Assembly: GCA_007095785.1 (NCBI GenBank)
Contig: SFBL01000060.1
Span: 1 to 35,857, forward strand
Direction: 5' to 3'
Length of the DNA stretch: 35,857 nt
Origin: Microcystis aeruginosa Ma_SC_T_19800800_S464
Lineage (GTDB): Bacteria > Cyanobacteriota > Cyanobacteriia > Cyanobacteriales > Microcystaceae
The notes below the pieces were generated by a model. That model was not told the origin of the DNA. It searched no databases and saw nothing but the letters and a program-made list of their open reading frames with translations. Positions 25,242 through 34,230 of the stretch are shown in pieces (the stretch's first letter is position 1; each line of letters begins with the position of its first letter). A program made the translations under genes and the position numbers.

Positions 25242-26585
25242 ATGGTAATTTGTGTGATCTTGCCTGTTTTGCTAACCATTGCCCAAACTCCCCCTAGTGT
25301 AGAAATAATTCGACCGGCGCAGGTGCGTCCTTTACCGAATCAACTAGATCAAATTCCCGTTTTTAACAGCAATAGTCCCGAATTATTGCTAGGAGAAGGG
25401 ATTTTGCTTTCGACTTTTCCCCCCCAAGAGAAAAGTTTTCCCTCGGCCCATTTAAATTATGCTTTTCAGGGACGCTTTGATATCTTTGCTCACCATGTAG
25501 CGAGGGGGAATTTTCCCGATGATTTACGCACCCTTTATCTGGGTATATTACTCCACAATCCCAGTTCTAATCCCGTGACTGTTAAAATTCTGCAGGGGGC
25601 CAGTTATCTGAGTCAACCCGATGCAGCTTTTATCGATTTACCCGCACAAGTGGAAAATAATCAGGGGACGGTTTTTGCCGGGCCGGGAAGTCGGGTTATG
25701 GGGGATATTTTAATCGGGCAGCGTCAGGATATTTTTCCCGATAGGATTATTATTCCGGCGGGTGAGAGTTTTATGGTCTTAAATGCGGCGATTCCCGTGC
25801 GCGATTTGACTCCCCCTTTAAACGGTAGATCCACTTATCTCCGTCTGGAAAGTGACGGTCTTCTCTACGCTGCTAGTTTAGCTCTTTATGCACCCCTAGA
25901 CGAAAATGGGCAGGAAAGGCCCCCAAATCTGACAGAGTGGCAAAATTTGCTGGAAAAAGGCGATTTATTGACTCCGCGCGATCGAGCGCCCACTCCTCCC
26001 CATAGTCAAGGACAGATAATTTATGGACGGGTAGCGGGGGTGTCCCAAGGTTCAGCCTGGCCTGCCCGATTGGTCGATCGAGCTTCTTTATGGTTAAATA
26101 TTCCTGATTCTGGTCAATCTATCGCCTATGGGATTAGCACCCTACCCGGGGGAAAATTGGGAACGGAACAAAATCAAAGTGCTAGTATGTTAGTTCGCTA
26201 TCCCGATACGGCCTATCAAGCTCACGGTAATTACGGTGTGGAATATAGGTTAAGTTTACCTCTATTTAATCGAAGTAATGAGGCGAAAACGGTGACTATT
26301 GCGCTAGAAACACCGATTAAAGAGAATATTATTGGGCAGGGTTTACGTTTTCTCGATCCGGCTGCTCCACAAGTGTTTTTTCGGGGAACGGTAGCCGTCA
26401 ATTATAGCGATGACCAAGGACAAGCACAAAGCAGATTTTTCCATCTCGTCCAAAGACGCGGACAAGAGGGGCAATCTTTAGTGACTCTGACTATTCCTCC
26501 GGGGGATTGGCGTGTAGTACAGGTAAATTTTTTATATCCACCAGATGCGACTCCTCCGCAGGTTTTAACGATTAAGACCGAGTAG
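25242..26585 (+). CDS. DUF3370 family exported protein
   Basis: A 447-aa protein starting with a signal peptide (MVICVILPVLLTIAQT, about 1-16), followed by a beta-rich domain of the cyanobacterial DUF3370 family (RPLPNQLDQIPVFNSNSPELLLGEGILLSTFPP; FDIFAHHVARG; ...LRTLYLGILLHNP). The protein is probably periplasmic or outer-surface. The function is unknown. The C-terminal sequence (VTLTIPPGDWRVVQVNFLYPPDATPPQVLTI) closes the family domain. It is convergent with the PD40 lipoprotein gene, 7 nt between the stops. Only a weak TTGAG site precedes the ATG. Confidence 0.83.
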   Translation: MVICVILPVLLTIAQTPPSVEIIRPAQVRPLPNQLDQIPVFNSNSPELLLGEGILLSTFPPQEKSFPSAHLNYAFQGRFDIFAHHVARGNFPDDLRTLYLGILLHNPSSNPVTVKILQGASYLSQPDAAFIDLPAQVENNQGTVFAGPGSRVMGDILIGQRQDIFPDRIIIPAGESFMVLNAAIPVRDLTPPLNGRSTYLRLESDGLLYAASLALYAPLDENGQERPPNLTEWQNLLEKGDLLTPRDRAPTPPHSQGQIIYGRVAGVSQGSAWPARLVDRASLWLNIPDSGQSIAYGISTLPGGKLGTEQNQSASMLVRYPDTAYQAHGNYGVEYRLSLPLFNRSNEAKTVTIALETPIKENIIGQGLRFLDPAAPQVFFRGTVAVNYSDDQGQAQSRFFHLVQRRGQEGQSLVTLTIPPGDWRVVQVNFLYPPDATPPQVLTIKTE

Positions 26586-26592
26586 AACAAGT

Positions 26593-27105
26593 TTAAAATT
26601 GGCCGTTAACGATCGCAATATTCCATTGACCGTCTTGGTTGGTTTCAAAGGCAATTTGGCGACCATCACCGCTAATGGTGGGATTGCGGACGCTTCCCCG
26701 CAGGTTAGCGGTTAACAGGATTGTACGGGATCGGGAACGATCATAAACCATGACATCACTTTTACCGCGTTCGCTGGAGATATAGGCAATTAAACGACCG
26801 TCAGCATTTAAAGATGGCTGATCTTGGCTAGAATCGCCACGATTTAGGTTAGGAAGATTAACTAGGCGCTTTTCTTGCAGATCGAATAAATATATACTAC
26901 GACGACCAGAGCGATCGGAAGCGAAGGCTAAATAGCGACCATCAGCACTATAACTGGGGAATTGATCGGGAGCAAAACTATTTAAACCACCGACGGGAAC
27001 TTGAGGAGTGATCAAAAGAGGAGAATTACAGCCACTTATCCCCGATAACAGCCCAAAAGAGGCCAAAAATCGCCCCAGCCAGACAAAAAAAATTTTTTCT
27101 TTCAT
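26593..27105 (-). CDS. TolB-like PD40 beta-propeller lipoprotein
   Basis: A 170-aa protein from the ATG at 27103-27105; a TTG 18 nt further upstream also opens the frame. It has a lipoprotein-type signal (GRFLASFGLLSGISGC, cleaved before the Cys) and three PD40/WD40-like repeats: PSYSADGRYLAFASDRSG, PSLNADGRLIAYISSERG and PTISGDGRQIAFETNQDG. Three blades are fewer than TolB has, so it is a partial propeller or needs a partner. It begins 23 nt after the stop of the 71-aa gene, suggesting co-transcription. The function is not known. Confidence 0.8.
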   Translation of the reverse strand: MKEKIFFVWLGRFLASFGLLSGISGCNSPLLITPQVPVGGLNSFAPDQFPSYSADGRYLAFASDRSGRRSIYLFDLQEKRLVNLPNLNRGDSSQDQPSLNADGRLIAYISSERGKSDVMVYDRSRSRTILLTANLRGSVRNPTISGDGRQIAFETNQDGQWNIAIVNGQF

Positions 27106-27128
27106 CTTGACTTTTGACCCCAAATGTG

Positions 27129-27344
27129 CTAGTAACTTTCTTCCTTGCCGACGGTTTTGAGGGTAAGTAGTTGATTGCCTTGACTGAGACTATCGGCGAT
27201 CACTTCTCGAATCGGCAGGTCAATACTGGTTTCAGCGAGGATTTCTTGGGCTTTTTGCCGCAAATCTGCCCCGGTATCGGCATCTACTTGGTCTAGATCG
27301 AGTAATTCCTGCGATAGCTGTTCGATCGAATTCAGGTTAGTCAT
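27129..27344 (-). CDS. Small conserved hypothetical protein (71 aa)
   Basis: A 71-aa acidic, mainly helical, soluble protein (SIEQLSQELLDLDQVDADTGADLRQKAQEILAE). The family was not recognised. The start is supported by GGGAG about 10 nt before the ATG. It precedes the PD40 lipoprotein gene by a short gap and is probably co-transcribed with it. Confidence 0.65.
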   Translation of the reverse strand: MTNLNSIEQLSQELLDLDQVDADTGADLRQKAQEILAETSIDLPIREVIADSLSQGNQLLTLKTVGKEESY

Positions 27345-27514
27345 AGCTCAGGCTCCCAACAAGCTTAATTACAATCCCATTCTAAAGAGGGTCCGGTCTC
27401 TAATTGGGGATTTTTTGGCTTTAATTCAGGATTGATAGCAATCCAACTGTAAAAACCCAGTTATGAATTGTTTCCCACTTCCCCACTCCCTCAAAAAAAT
27501 TTTCCCAGAGGTGC

Positions 27515-27544
27515 TTGACATAACCCTGATGATGAAGTTACAAT
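27515..27544 (+). promoter_or_regulatory. Promoter of tRNA-Asp
   Basis: Perfect -35 TTGACA (27515-27520), 18-bp spacer, -10 TACAAT (27539-27544). Transcription would start about 12 nt before the tRNA, which is normal for a strong sigma-70-type tRNA promoter. Confidence 0.7.
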
Positions 27545-27562
27545 TGGAATTGTCGCAAAAAT

Positions 27563-27636
27563 GGGATTGTAGTTCAATTGGTTAGAGCACCGCCCTGTCA
27601 CGGCGGAAGTTGCGGGTTCGAGCCCCGTCAATCCCG
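27563..27636 (+). tRNA. tRNA-Asp (GTC anticodon)
   Basis: 74-nt cloverleaf: acceptor GGGATTG paired with CAATCCC, discriminator G, D-arm GTTC...GAGC, anticodon stem CCGCC/GGCGG with loop CTGTCAC (anticodon GTC) and T-arm GCGGG/CCCGT with TTCGAGC. CCA is not encoded. Confidence 0.96.
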
Positions 27637-27661
27637 TAGAAATTTAGGTTAGAGTCACCCA

Positions 27662-27711
27662 AGGATAGTTATCCTGTGGGCAGTAGGATAAATAAACAGG
27701 ATCCTACTGCC
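27662..27711. terminator. Paired hairpins between tRNA-Asp and glgP
   Basis: A dyad AGGATA/TATCCT (27662-27675) is followed by an 11-bp perfect stem GGCAGTAGGAT (27679-27689)/ATCCTACTGCC (27701-27711) with an 11-nt loop. It lies just after the tRNA and just after the glgP stop on the other strand, so it may terminate either transcript. Strong T-runs are lacking on both sides. Confidence 0.5.
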
Positions 27712-27721
27712 TAGATTTGTT

Positions 27722-30256
27722 CTAATTTACCGATAAACCGGCATTAGCTTGAATATAATCGGGTAATTCAATCTTTACCGGTTGTACCCGCCAGATTTCC
27801 TCGCAATATTCCCGAATCGATCGATCGCTAGAGAATTTCCCCATGCGGGCCACATTAAGAATCGCTAAACGACTCCAATGTTCTTGATCTTGATAGGCAC
27901 GACCGACTCCTTCCTGACAATCGATATAGGACTGATAATCGGCCAGTAACATATAGGGATCATTGTAGATAAGATTATCCACAAGTGGGCGGAATAAACT
28001 ACTATCACCCCGGCTAAAAAATCCCGAACCAATGAGGTCTAATACTGCCCGCAATTCTTCGTTATGGTAATAGTATTCTTGGGGATTATAACCCTGGGCT
28101 TTCTTAGCATAAACCTCCTCGGTTGTCAAGCCAAAAAGAAAGAAATTTTCTGCCCCCACCTCTTCACGAATTTCGATATTTGCCCCATCGAGAGTGCCGA
28201 TAGTTAAGGCACCATTCATGGAGAATTTCATATTACCAGTTCCCGAAGCTTCTTTCCCGGCCGTGGAAATTTGTTCAGACAAGTCGGCAGCTGGATAAAC
28301 CCGTTGACCGAAGGTGACATTATAATCGGGCAGGAAAACCACTTTTAAGCGTCCTGCAATCGTCGGATCATTATCGATCACTTCCGCCACAGAATTAATC
28401 AATTTAATGATTAATTTCGCCATAAAATAACCCGGGGCTGCCTTACCACCAAAAATAAAAGTACGGGGGGTAATATCGAGATTGGGATTATTTTTGAGGC
28501 GATGATAGAGAGTGACGATATGTAAAACGCTGAGATGTTGCCGTTTATATTCGTGAATGCGTTTTACCTGCACATCAAAGAGGGTACTAGGATCAACTTT
28601 AATGCCGACTTTTTTATCGATATAATTGGCTAAATCTGCCTTAATATCGTATTTAATTCGTCGCCAAGAGTCCCGAAATCCTCCATCATCCACATAGTTT
28701 TCTAACCCGCGTAAATCCTCTAGATGCTTAATCCAATTTTCGCCGATTTTTTCTGTAATCGCAACAGTCAAGCGGGGATTACTAGAAACTATCCAGCGCC
28801 GGGGAGTAACTCCATTGGTTTTGTTGCTAAACTTTTCGGGAAAGAGTTCATAGAAATCCCGCAGAACATCTTTTTTCAGTAATTCTGTATGGAGGGCTGC
28901 CACCCCATTAATTGCTTGGGAACCCACACAGGCGAGGTGAGCCATACGGACGTATTTTTCGCCGCTTTCATCGATTATAGATAAACGGGATATTTTGCCG
29001 TCATCATGGGGATAAATAATGCGAACTTTATCCAAGAAACGATAGTTAATTTCGTAGATAATTTCCATTAATCGGGGTAAAAGACGACCAAAAATACTCA
29101 AAGGCCATTTTTCTAAAGCTTCTGGCAAAAGAGTATGATTGGTGTAAGCGAAGGTATTTTGAGTAATAAACCAAGCTTTATCCCAATCGAAATGATGCAC
29201 ATCAATTAACAAGCGCATTAACTCAGCTACCCCGACGGAAGGGTGAGTGTCATTCAATTGTACCGACCATTTTTGATGAAAATTATCGAGACTGGGGTTC
29301 TCCTGTAAGTGAATACGAATCAGATCCTGTAGGGAACAGGAAACAAAGAAATATTGCTGTTCTAAACGTAGTTCTTTGCCTTGAATTGGTTCATCGTTAG
29401 GATAGAGAACTTTACTGATATTTTCCGAGTGAACTTTATTATCCACCGCACCGTAATAATCGCCGCGATTAAAGCGTCCAAAATCAAAAGATTCACAAGC
29501 TTCTGATTTCCATAGACGCATGGTATTAGCGGTGTTAACTCGATAGCCGAGAATTGGGGTATCGTAGGGAATTCCTTTGACTACATAATCGGGAATCCAA
29601 CGACTGCGATAATTACGATTTTCGTCGGTATAGGATTCGGTATAACCGCCAAATTTTACCTCTACTCCCGCTTCTGGTCGGGCAATTTCCCAGGGATTTC
29701 CATACTGTAACCACTTATCGGTTATTTCTACCTGCCAACCGTCGTGAATTTCTTGATCAAAGATACCAAATTCGTAGCGAATACCGTAACCAATAGCCGG
29801 AATTTCTAGGGTAGAAAGGGAATCAAGATAACAGGCAGCTAAACGACCTAAACCACCATTTCCTAACCCCGGTTCTTCTTCTTGGGCAATTAATTCTTCT
29901 AGTTTTAATCCCGATTCGCTGACAGCTTTCTCCACCTGTTCGTAGATACCGAGATTAATTAAATTATTAGCCAAATGGGGACCGACTAAAAATTCGGCCG
30001 AGAGATAACAAACGGTTCTGACATCTTTTTTTAGATAGGTTTGTTGGGTGGTTAACCAACGCTGCAACAAACGATCGCGGATGGTATAAGCTAAGGCCAT
30101 GTAAAGATCGTTTTTGCTGGCTAATTCCGGTAATTTACCTTGAATATAGAGTAAATTATCCCTTAAAGCCCGTCGGATAGTTTCTGTGTCTAATCCTGTT
30201 CTGTCGTCTTCGATGATAATCGGACAAACAAAAGTTGACTCTGGAGATGGATTCAT
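27722..30256 (-). CDS. glgP: Glycogen phosphorylase
   Basis: An 844-aa PLP-dependent enzyme that releases glucose-1-phosphate from glycogen, the main cyanobacterial carbon reserve. Motifs: LGNGGLGRLAACYLDSLSTL, QLNDTHPSVGVAELMRLLID, the phosphate/PLP region FDVQVKRIHEYKRQ and the PLP-lysine region EASGTGNMKFSMNGALTIGTLDGAN near residue 670. The length is standard for bacterial GlgP/MalP. It is divergent from the hpnA-like epimerase, with a 169-bp AT-rich promoter gap. Confidence 0.97.
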   Translation of the reverse strand: MNPSPESTFVCPIIIEDDRTGLDTETIRRALRDNLLYIQGKLPELASKNDLYMALAYTIRDRLLQRWLTTQQTYLKKDVRTVCYLSAEFLVGPHLANNLINLGIYEQVEKAVSESGLKLEELIAQEEEPGLGNGGLGRLAACYLDSLSTLEIPAIGYGIRYEFGIFDQEIHDGWQVEITDKWLQYGNPWEIARPEAGVEVKFGGYTESYTDENRNYRSRWIPDYVVKGIPYDTPILGYRVNTANTMRLWKSEACESFDFGRFNRGDYYGAVDNKVHSENISKVLYPNDEPIQGKELRLEQQYFFVSCSLQDLIRIHLQENPSLDNFHQKWSVQLNDTHPSVGVAELMRLLIDVHHFDWDKAWFITQNTFAYTNHTLLPEALEKWPLSIFGRLLPRLMEIIYEINYRFLDKVRIIYPHDDGKISRLSIIDESGEKYVRMAHLACVGSQAINGVAALHTELLKKDVLRDFYELFPEKFSNKTNGVTPRRWIVSSNPRLTVAITEKIGENWIKHLEDLRGLENYVDDGGFRDSWRRIKYDIKADLANYIDKKVGIKVDPSTLFDVQVKRIHEYKRQHLSVLHIVTLYHRLKNNPNLDITPRTFIFGGKAAPGYFMAKLIIKLINSVAEVIDNDPTIAGRLKVVFLPDYNVTFGQRVYPAADLSEQISTAGKEASGTGNMKFSMNGALTIGTLDGANIEIREEVGAENFFLFGLTTEEVYAKKAQGYNPQEYYYHNEELRAVLDLIGSGFFSRGDSSLFRPLVDNLIYNDPYMLLADYQSYIDCQEGVGRAYQDQEHWSRLAILNVARMGKFSSDRSIREYCEEIWRVQPVKIELPDYIQANAGLSVN

Positions 30257-30335
30257 AGGGGTATTTTTACTGAAGATTGACTGCTCTTAGTCTAAAATAA
30301 TCTGTCCTCAAATTTTATCAAGAAAAGCTTAAATC

Positions 30336-30365
30336 TTGACTAAGATTAAGGTATAGTAATAATAA
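30336..30365 (+). promoter_or_regulatory. Candidate promoter of the epimerase gene
   Basis: TTGACT (30336-30341), 18-bp spacer, TAATAA (30360-30365). A second -10 option TATAGT lies inside the spacer. It is one of few near-consensus -35 boxes in the gap; weak overall. Confidence 0.35.
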
Positions 30366-30425
30366 GGTTAAGGTGATTAAATTTCAGTTAACGATAGGAA
30401 GCGAAAATAGGAGAAAGTTTGAGCA

Positions 30426-31412
30426 ATGCGTGCTTTTGTGACGGGTGGAACGGGTTTTATCGGGGCGAATTTAGTGCGATTGCTTTTAGTTGAAGGCTAC
30501 CAAGTCCGCGTCCTCGTCCGTCCCCACAGTAATCTCAGAAATTTGTGGGGTTTAGATGTGGAAATTGTCCGGGGTAATTTAAATGATGAGAACTTATTTA
30601 AATTAATGGTCGGATGCGAAGTTCTCTTTCATGTAGCGGCGCACTATTCTCTCTGGCAAAAGGATAGACATCAACTCTACCAAAACAATGTTTTAGGCAC
30701 AAGAAATGTTCTAGAATCGGCGCATTTAGCGGGAATTGCCAGAATAGTTTATACCAGTTCCGTGGCCGCCATTGGAGTGGGTAAAAAGGGTGAAAGTGTC
30801 GATGAAACTTATCAAAGTCCCGCCCATCAATTAGTGGGTTATTATAAAAAATCGAAGTATTGGGCAGAACAGGAAGCATTCAAAGCAGTACAAAGAGGAC
30901 AGGATATCGTTATAGTTAATCCTAGTACGCCCATAGGAGCATTTGATATCAAGCCTACACCCACCAGCGACATTATTCTCCGTTTTTTGCGGCGAAAAAT
31001 GCCCGCTTATGTGAATACGGGATTAAATCTAATTGATGTGCGCGATGTGGCCTGGGGACATTTATTAGCTTTAGAAAAGGGCAGAACTGGCGAAAGATAT
31101 ATTTTAGGTCATCAAAACACTTCTTTAAAAACTTTGTTGACAGAATTAGCTGAAATTACCAGCATAAATGCCCCGAAAATTGTTTTACCTTTTTGGATTC
31201 CTTTACTAATAGCTTGGTTAGATGAAAAAGTTCTTCCTGTCCTCGGAAAATCGCCCTCTATACCCCTTGATGGCGTGAAAATGTCAAAACAGTCCATGTA
31301 CTACGATTCCTCGAAGGCAGTGCAAGAACTAGGCTTACCCCAATCGCCGATTAGACAAGCTTTAGCCGATGCCATCGATTGGTTTCAAACCAATGGAGAC
31401 ATTACCTATTAA
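30426..31412 (+). CDS. hpnA: NAD-dependent epimerase/dehydratase, hopanoid-associated (HpnA-like)
   Basis: A 328-aa extended short-chain dehydrogenase. The NAD(P)-binding motif is GGTGFIG (7-13) and the catalytic pair is Y140 and K144 (YYKKSKYWAEQ), with VYTSSVAAIG as the Ser-containing strand. The overall sequence (VLVRPHSNLRNL, EVLFHVAAHYSLW, NTGLNLIDVRDVAWGHLLALEKG) matches cyanobacterial HpnA-type and dihydroflavonol-reductase-like proteins. A role in hopanoid side-chain sugar synthesis is a family-level inference; no other hopanoid genes are in the window. Confidence 0.88.
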   Translation: MRAFVTGGTGFIGANLVRLLLVEGYQVRVLVRPHSNLRNLWGLDVEIVRGNLNDENLFKLMVGCEVLFHVAAHYSLWQKDRHQLYQNNVLGTRNVLESAHLAGIARIVYTSSVAAIGVGKKGESVDETYQSPAHQLVGYYKKSKYWAEQEAFKAVQRGQDIVIVNPSTPIGAFDIKPTPTSDIILRFLRRKMPAYVNTGLNLIDVRDVAWGHLLALEKGRTGERYILGHQNTSLKTLLTELAEITSINAPKIVLPFWIPLLIAWLDEKVLPVLGKSPSIPLDGVKMSKQSMYYDSSKAVQELGLPQSPIRQALADAIDWFQTNGDITY

Positions 31413-31484
31413 GACTGAGTAGGAAAGGAAAAAGATGCTCTCAATTGTGCTTAGATATTTATCTATTTTTGCGCCCTTAATAAT

Positions 31485-31889
31485 TCATCTAGGAAAACCT
31501 GTTCTTGCTAAAATAACTCCAATTTTAAGCGCCATCATCCCCCCAAGAACACTGCCCAACCAGTAAATTAAACCGAAAGTCACGTTTCCCTGCTCTAAAA
31601 ACTTGTTGACCTCCAAACTATAGGTGGAAAAAGTTGTATAGGAACCACAAAAACCCGTGGCAATCATCAATCCTAATTCTGGGGCAATTATGCGAATATT
31701 TTCCCTAACCATAGTAAAGATATAGGCAATAGTTAAACAGCCGGAAACATTGACAAAAAATGTAGCTAAAAATACCCATTCTTGACTGAAAAGATATTGA
31801 ATTAATTCTGCGATATAAAAACGACTCAAAGCTCCAAAAATAGCCCCAATCGCCACGAATAAACCATAACGTCCCCTGAAAAAATTCAT
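31485..31889 (-). CDS. crcB: Fluoride channel subunit CrcB/Fluc (second of pair)
   Basis: A 134-aa protein with four membrane helices and the Fluc motif GFCGSYTTFSTYSLE; NVSGC supplies the conserved polar Asn. Fluc proteins export fluoride as dual-topology dimers, or as heterodimers when two genes are in tandem. It starts 16 nt after the upstream crcB stop, so both are one transcript. Confidence 0.92.
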   Translation of the reverse strand: MNFFRGRYGLFVAIGAIFGALSRFYIAELIQYLFSQEWVFLATFFVNVSGCLTIAYIFTMVRENIRIIAPELGLMIATGFCGSYTTFSTYSLEVNKFLEQGNVTFGLIYWLGSVLGGMMALKIGVILARTGFPR

Positions 31890-31905
31890 GCTGTCTGTCC
31901 TGCCC

Positions 31906-32319
31906 TTAAATAGTCAATAAATTGGAGAATTCAACTGGAAAAACTTGGGCAATAGCTGCCCCGATTCTCACGGCAATCAATCCGAAAATTATACTAGAAA
32001 CTGCAAAAATAAGACTGAGAAAATTTTGCTGATTGCGCCAGAGGATCAGGATATCTAAACTATAGGTAGAAAAGGTGGTATAAGCTCCTAAAAATCCCGT
32101 TCTAACCATTAAATCTAGTTCGTGGGAATAAAAGGTAAACTTGGGTAAAATAGCCACAAAAAAGCCGATAGCTAGACAGCCAGTTAAATTAATAATAAAG
32201 GTTCCATAGGGAAAGCGCAAGCCGAATTTTGCTTTTGTCCATTCGGTAATGTGATAACGAGATAACGCCCCCGGAACCGCTCCTGCTACAATTGCGAAAA
32301 CATCGTTCAAATCTGACAT
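31906..32319 (-). CDS. crcB: Fluoride channel subunit CrcB/Fluc (first of pair)
   Basis: A 137-aa paralogue of the downstream gene, with motif GFLGAYTTFSTYSLD and Asn in INLTGC, and four predicted membrane helices. The two sequences differ enough that an obligate heterodimer with opposite topologies is likely, as known for paired Fluc genes. No fluoride riboswitch was recognised in the 124-bp upstream gap, which is shared with rsmA. Confidence 0.92.
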   Translation of the reverse strand: MSDLNDVFAIVAGAVPGALSRYHITEWTKAKFGLRFPYGTFIINLTGCLAIGFFVAILPKFTFYSHELDLMVRTGFLGAYTTFSTYSLDILILWRNQQNFLSLIFAVSSIIFGLIAVRIGAAIAQVFPVEFSNLLTI

Positions 32320-32443
32320 TGTTTCTAATTTTTTTGCTATCTTTGTCTAGGCTCTATGATAATTGATGCGGTTATCGATCGCATTGCCCATATTTTCAGG
32401 GGTGTTATTGTCGAGGACAACCCTCTGACTTTAAAATAAAGGG

Positions 32444-33250
32444 ATGAAAATTCAACCCCGTAAACGTTTTGGACAACATTGGTTAAAAGATGAATCGATA
32501 CTCGATCGCATCATCGGCGCTGCTAATTTACAATCAGAAGATCGGGTATTAGAAATCGGACCGGGTACAGGCATTTTAACCCGTCGTCTTCTCGATGGCG
32601 CTCAATTAGTGGTCGCTGTAGAAATCGATCGAGATCTATGGACAATTTTAAATAAAAAATTTGGCCAACAAGATAACTTTCATCTCATACCAGGCGACTT
32701 TCTTACCCTTAAACCCGAGCAACTGCCGCCAGTTAATAAAGTAGTGGCTAATATTCCCTATAATATCACCGGTCCGATCCTCGAAAAGCTCCTCGGTTCG
32801 ATCGCCCATCCCTTCACCCCCCCTTACCAGAGTATTACCCTCTTAGTCCAGAAAGAAGTCGCCGAAAGATTAGTCGCTGTCCCCTCCACCAAAGCTTACA
32901 GCGCTTTGAGCGTCCGCATTCAATACCTTGCCGATTGTCAATGGATTTGTGATGTACCCCGGCGGGCCTTTTCCCCACCTCCCCAGGTGGATTCGGCGGT
33001 AATTAGGCTTTTACCCCGTGTTTTGCCGAATAATGTCAGTAATGCTGCCTTTTTGTCCACTTTAATTAGCTGGGGTTTTGCCAACCGGCGCAAAATGTTA
33101 CGCAATAATCTAAAAAATTGTCTAGATAGCGATCGATTAAGCCAAATCCTGACACAATTAGAAATTAATCCCCAGGCTCGCGCCGAAGATCTCAGTTTAT
33201 CGCAATGGATTGACTTGGCGGAAAAATTAGGTCAATTGCCAAAATTTTAG
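32444..33250 (+). CDS. rsmA: 16S rRNA dimethyladenosine transferase
   Basis: KsgA/RsmA, which dimethylates two adjacent adenines in helix 45 of 16S rRNA. Motifs: RFGQHWLKDESIL, SAM site LEIGPGTG (36-43), acidic end of the ribose strand VAVEIDRDL and the catalytic NIPY (103-106). The length (268 aa) is typical. ispE follows after 17 nt, a conserved cyanobacterial pairing. The ATG follows AAAGGG. Confidence 0.96.
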   Translation: MKIQPRKRFGQHWLKDESILDRIIGAANLQSEDRVLEIGPGTGILTRRLLDGAQLVVAVEIDRDLWTILNKKFGQQDNFHLIPGDFLTLKPEQLPPVNKVVANIPYNITGPILEKLLGSIAHPFTPPYQSITLLVQKEVAERLVAVPSTKAYSALSVRIQYLADCQWICDVPRRAFSPPPQVDSAVIRLLPRVLPNNVSNAAFLSTLISWGFANRRKMLRNNLKNCLDSDRLSQILTQLEINPQARAEDLSLSQWIDLAEKLGQLPKF

Positions 33251-33267
33251 ATTTTTTTCCTTGACAA

Positions 33268-34209
33268 ATGCACAGTTATACCCTTCTAGCCCCCGCTAAA
33301 ATTAATTTATATCTAGAAATAGTTGGCGATCGCCCCGATGGTTTCCACGAGTTAGTGATGGTGATGCAGACGGTGGGATTATGCGATCGCATCACTCTCC
33401 GGCCGAACGGATTGCAGGAATTCCGTCTCTTTTGCCATCATCCCCTCGTCCCCCAAGATAGCAGTAATCTCGCCCATCGCGCCGCCACTTTGATGGCGAG
33501 GGAATTCCCCCGGCTCTTTGCCAATTACGGCGGCATTGATATCAGCATCGACAAATATATTCCCGTGGCTGCCGGTTTAGCGGGGGGGTCCACCAACGCG
33601 GCGGCGGTGTTAGTCGGTATCGATTTAATCTGGGAATTAGGCTTAACCCGTCCGGAATTAGAAACTTTAGCGGCAAGATTGGGCTCCGATACTTCCTTTT
33701 GTGTGACAGGAGGAACGGTTATCTGTACGGGAAGGGGAGAAATTCTCGATCCTATCGCTCCTCTGACTGGATTATGGGTGATTTTAGCCAAATACGACCA
33801 TTTATCCGTTTCTACACCCTGGGCCTACCAAAGCTATCGGCAAAAATTTCAGGATACCTATCTGTCTTCTCCAGAGGAATTTCATCACCGTCGTCAGCAG
33901 GTGAGTTCCGGGGCTTTGGTACAAGCGATCGCCCAGAAAAAACCGGCCGCTATCGGCAAATTTATCCATAATGACCTCGAAAAGGTGGTTTTACCCGAAT
34001 TTCCCCTCGTAGCCGAGTTAAGACAGGTTCTAGACGATTTAGGCGGCTTGGGAACGATGATGTCAGGCTCTGGCCCGACGGTTTTTACTCTCTGTTCATC
34101 TCAGGAAGTGGCGGAAACCATCGTTAAAAAGGCCCGGGAAATTCTCGTCGCTCCCGATCTACAATTTTGGATAGCTCCGATCACCGATACAGGCATTCAA
34201 GTGACTTGA
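33268..34209 (+). CDS. ispE: 4-diphosphocytidyl-2-C-methyl-D-erythritol kinase
   Basis: A GHMP kinase of the MEP isoprenoid pathway, phosphorylating CDP-ME. Motifs: APAKINLYLEIVGDRPDGFHEL at the N-terminus, ATP-binding PVAAGLAGGSTNAAA and GHMP motif 3 MMSGSGPTVF near the C-terminus. The length (313 aa) is normal. It is translated from an ATG shortly after rsmA and converges with ureD (21-nt gap). The product feeds chlorophyll and carotenoid side chains. Confidence 0.96.
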   Translation: MHSYTLLAPAKINLYLEIVGDRPDGFHELVMVMQTVGLCDRITLRPNGLQEFRLFCHHPLVPQDSSNLAHRAATLMAREFPRLFANYGGIDISIDKYIPVAAGLAGGSTNAAAVLVGIDLIWELGLTRPELETLAARLGSDTSFCVTGGTVICTGRGEILDPIAPLTGLWVILAKYDHLSVSTPWAYQSYRQKFQDTYLSSPEEFHHRRQQVSSGALVQAIAQKKPAAIGKFIHNDLEKVVLPEFPLVAELRQVLDDLGGLGTMMSGSGPTVFTLCSSQEVAETIVKKAREILVAPDLQFWIAPITDTGIQVT

Positions 34210-34230
34210 GAAAAGTGAAATTGACCGCCT

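Noticed and set aside
32320-32443. Fluoride riboswitch upstream of the crcB pair
   Set aside because: I looked for the conserved pseudoknot segments of the crcB motif on the minus strand and did not find them.
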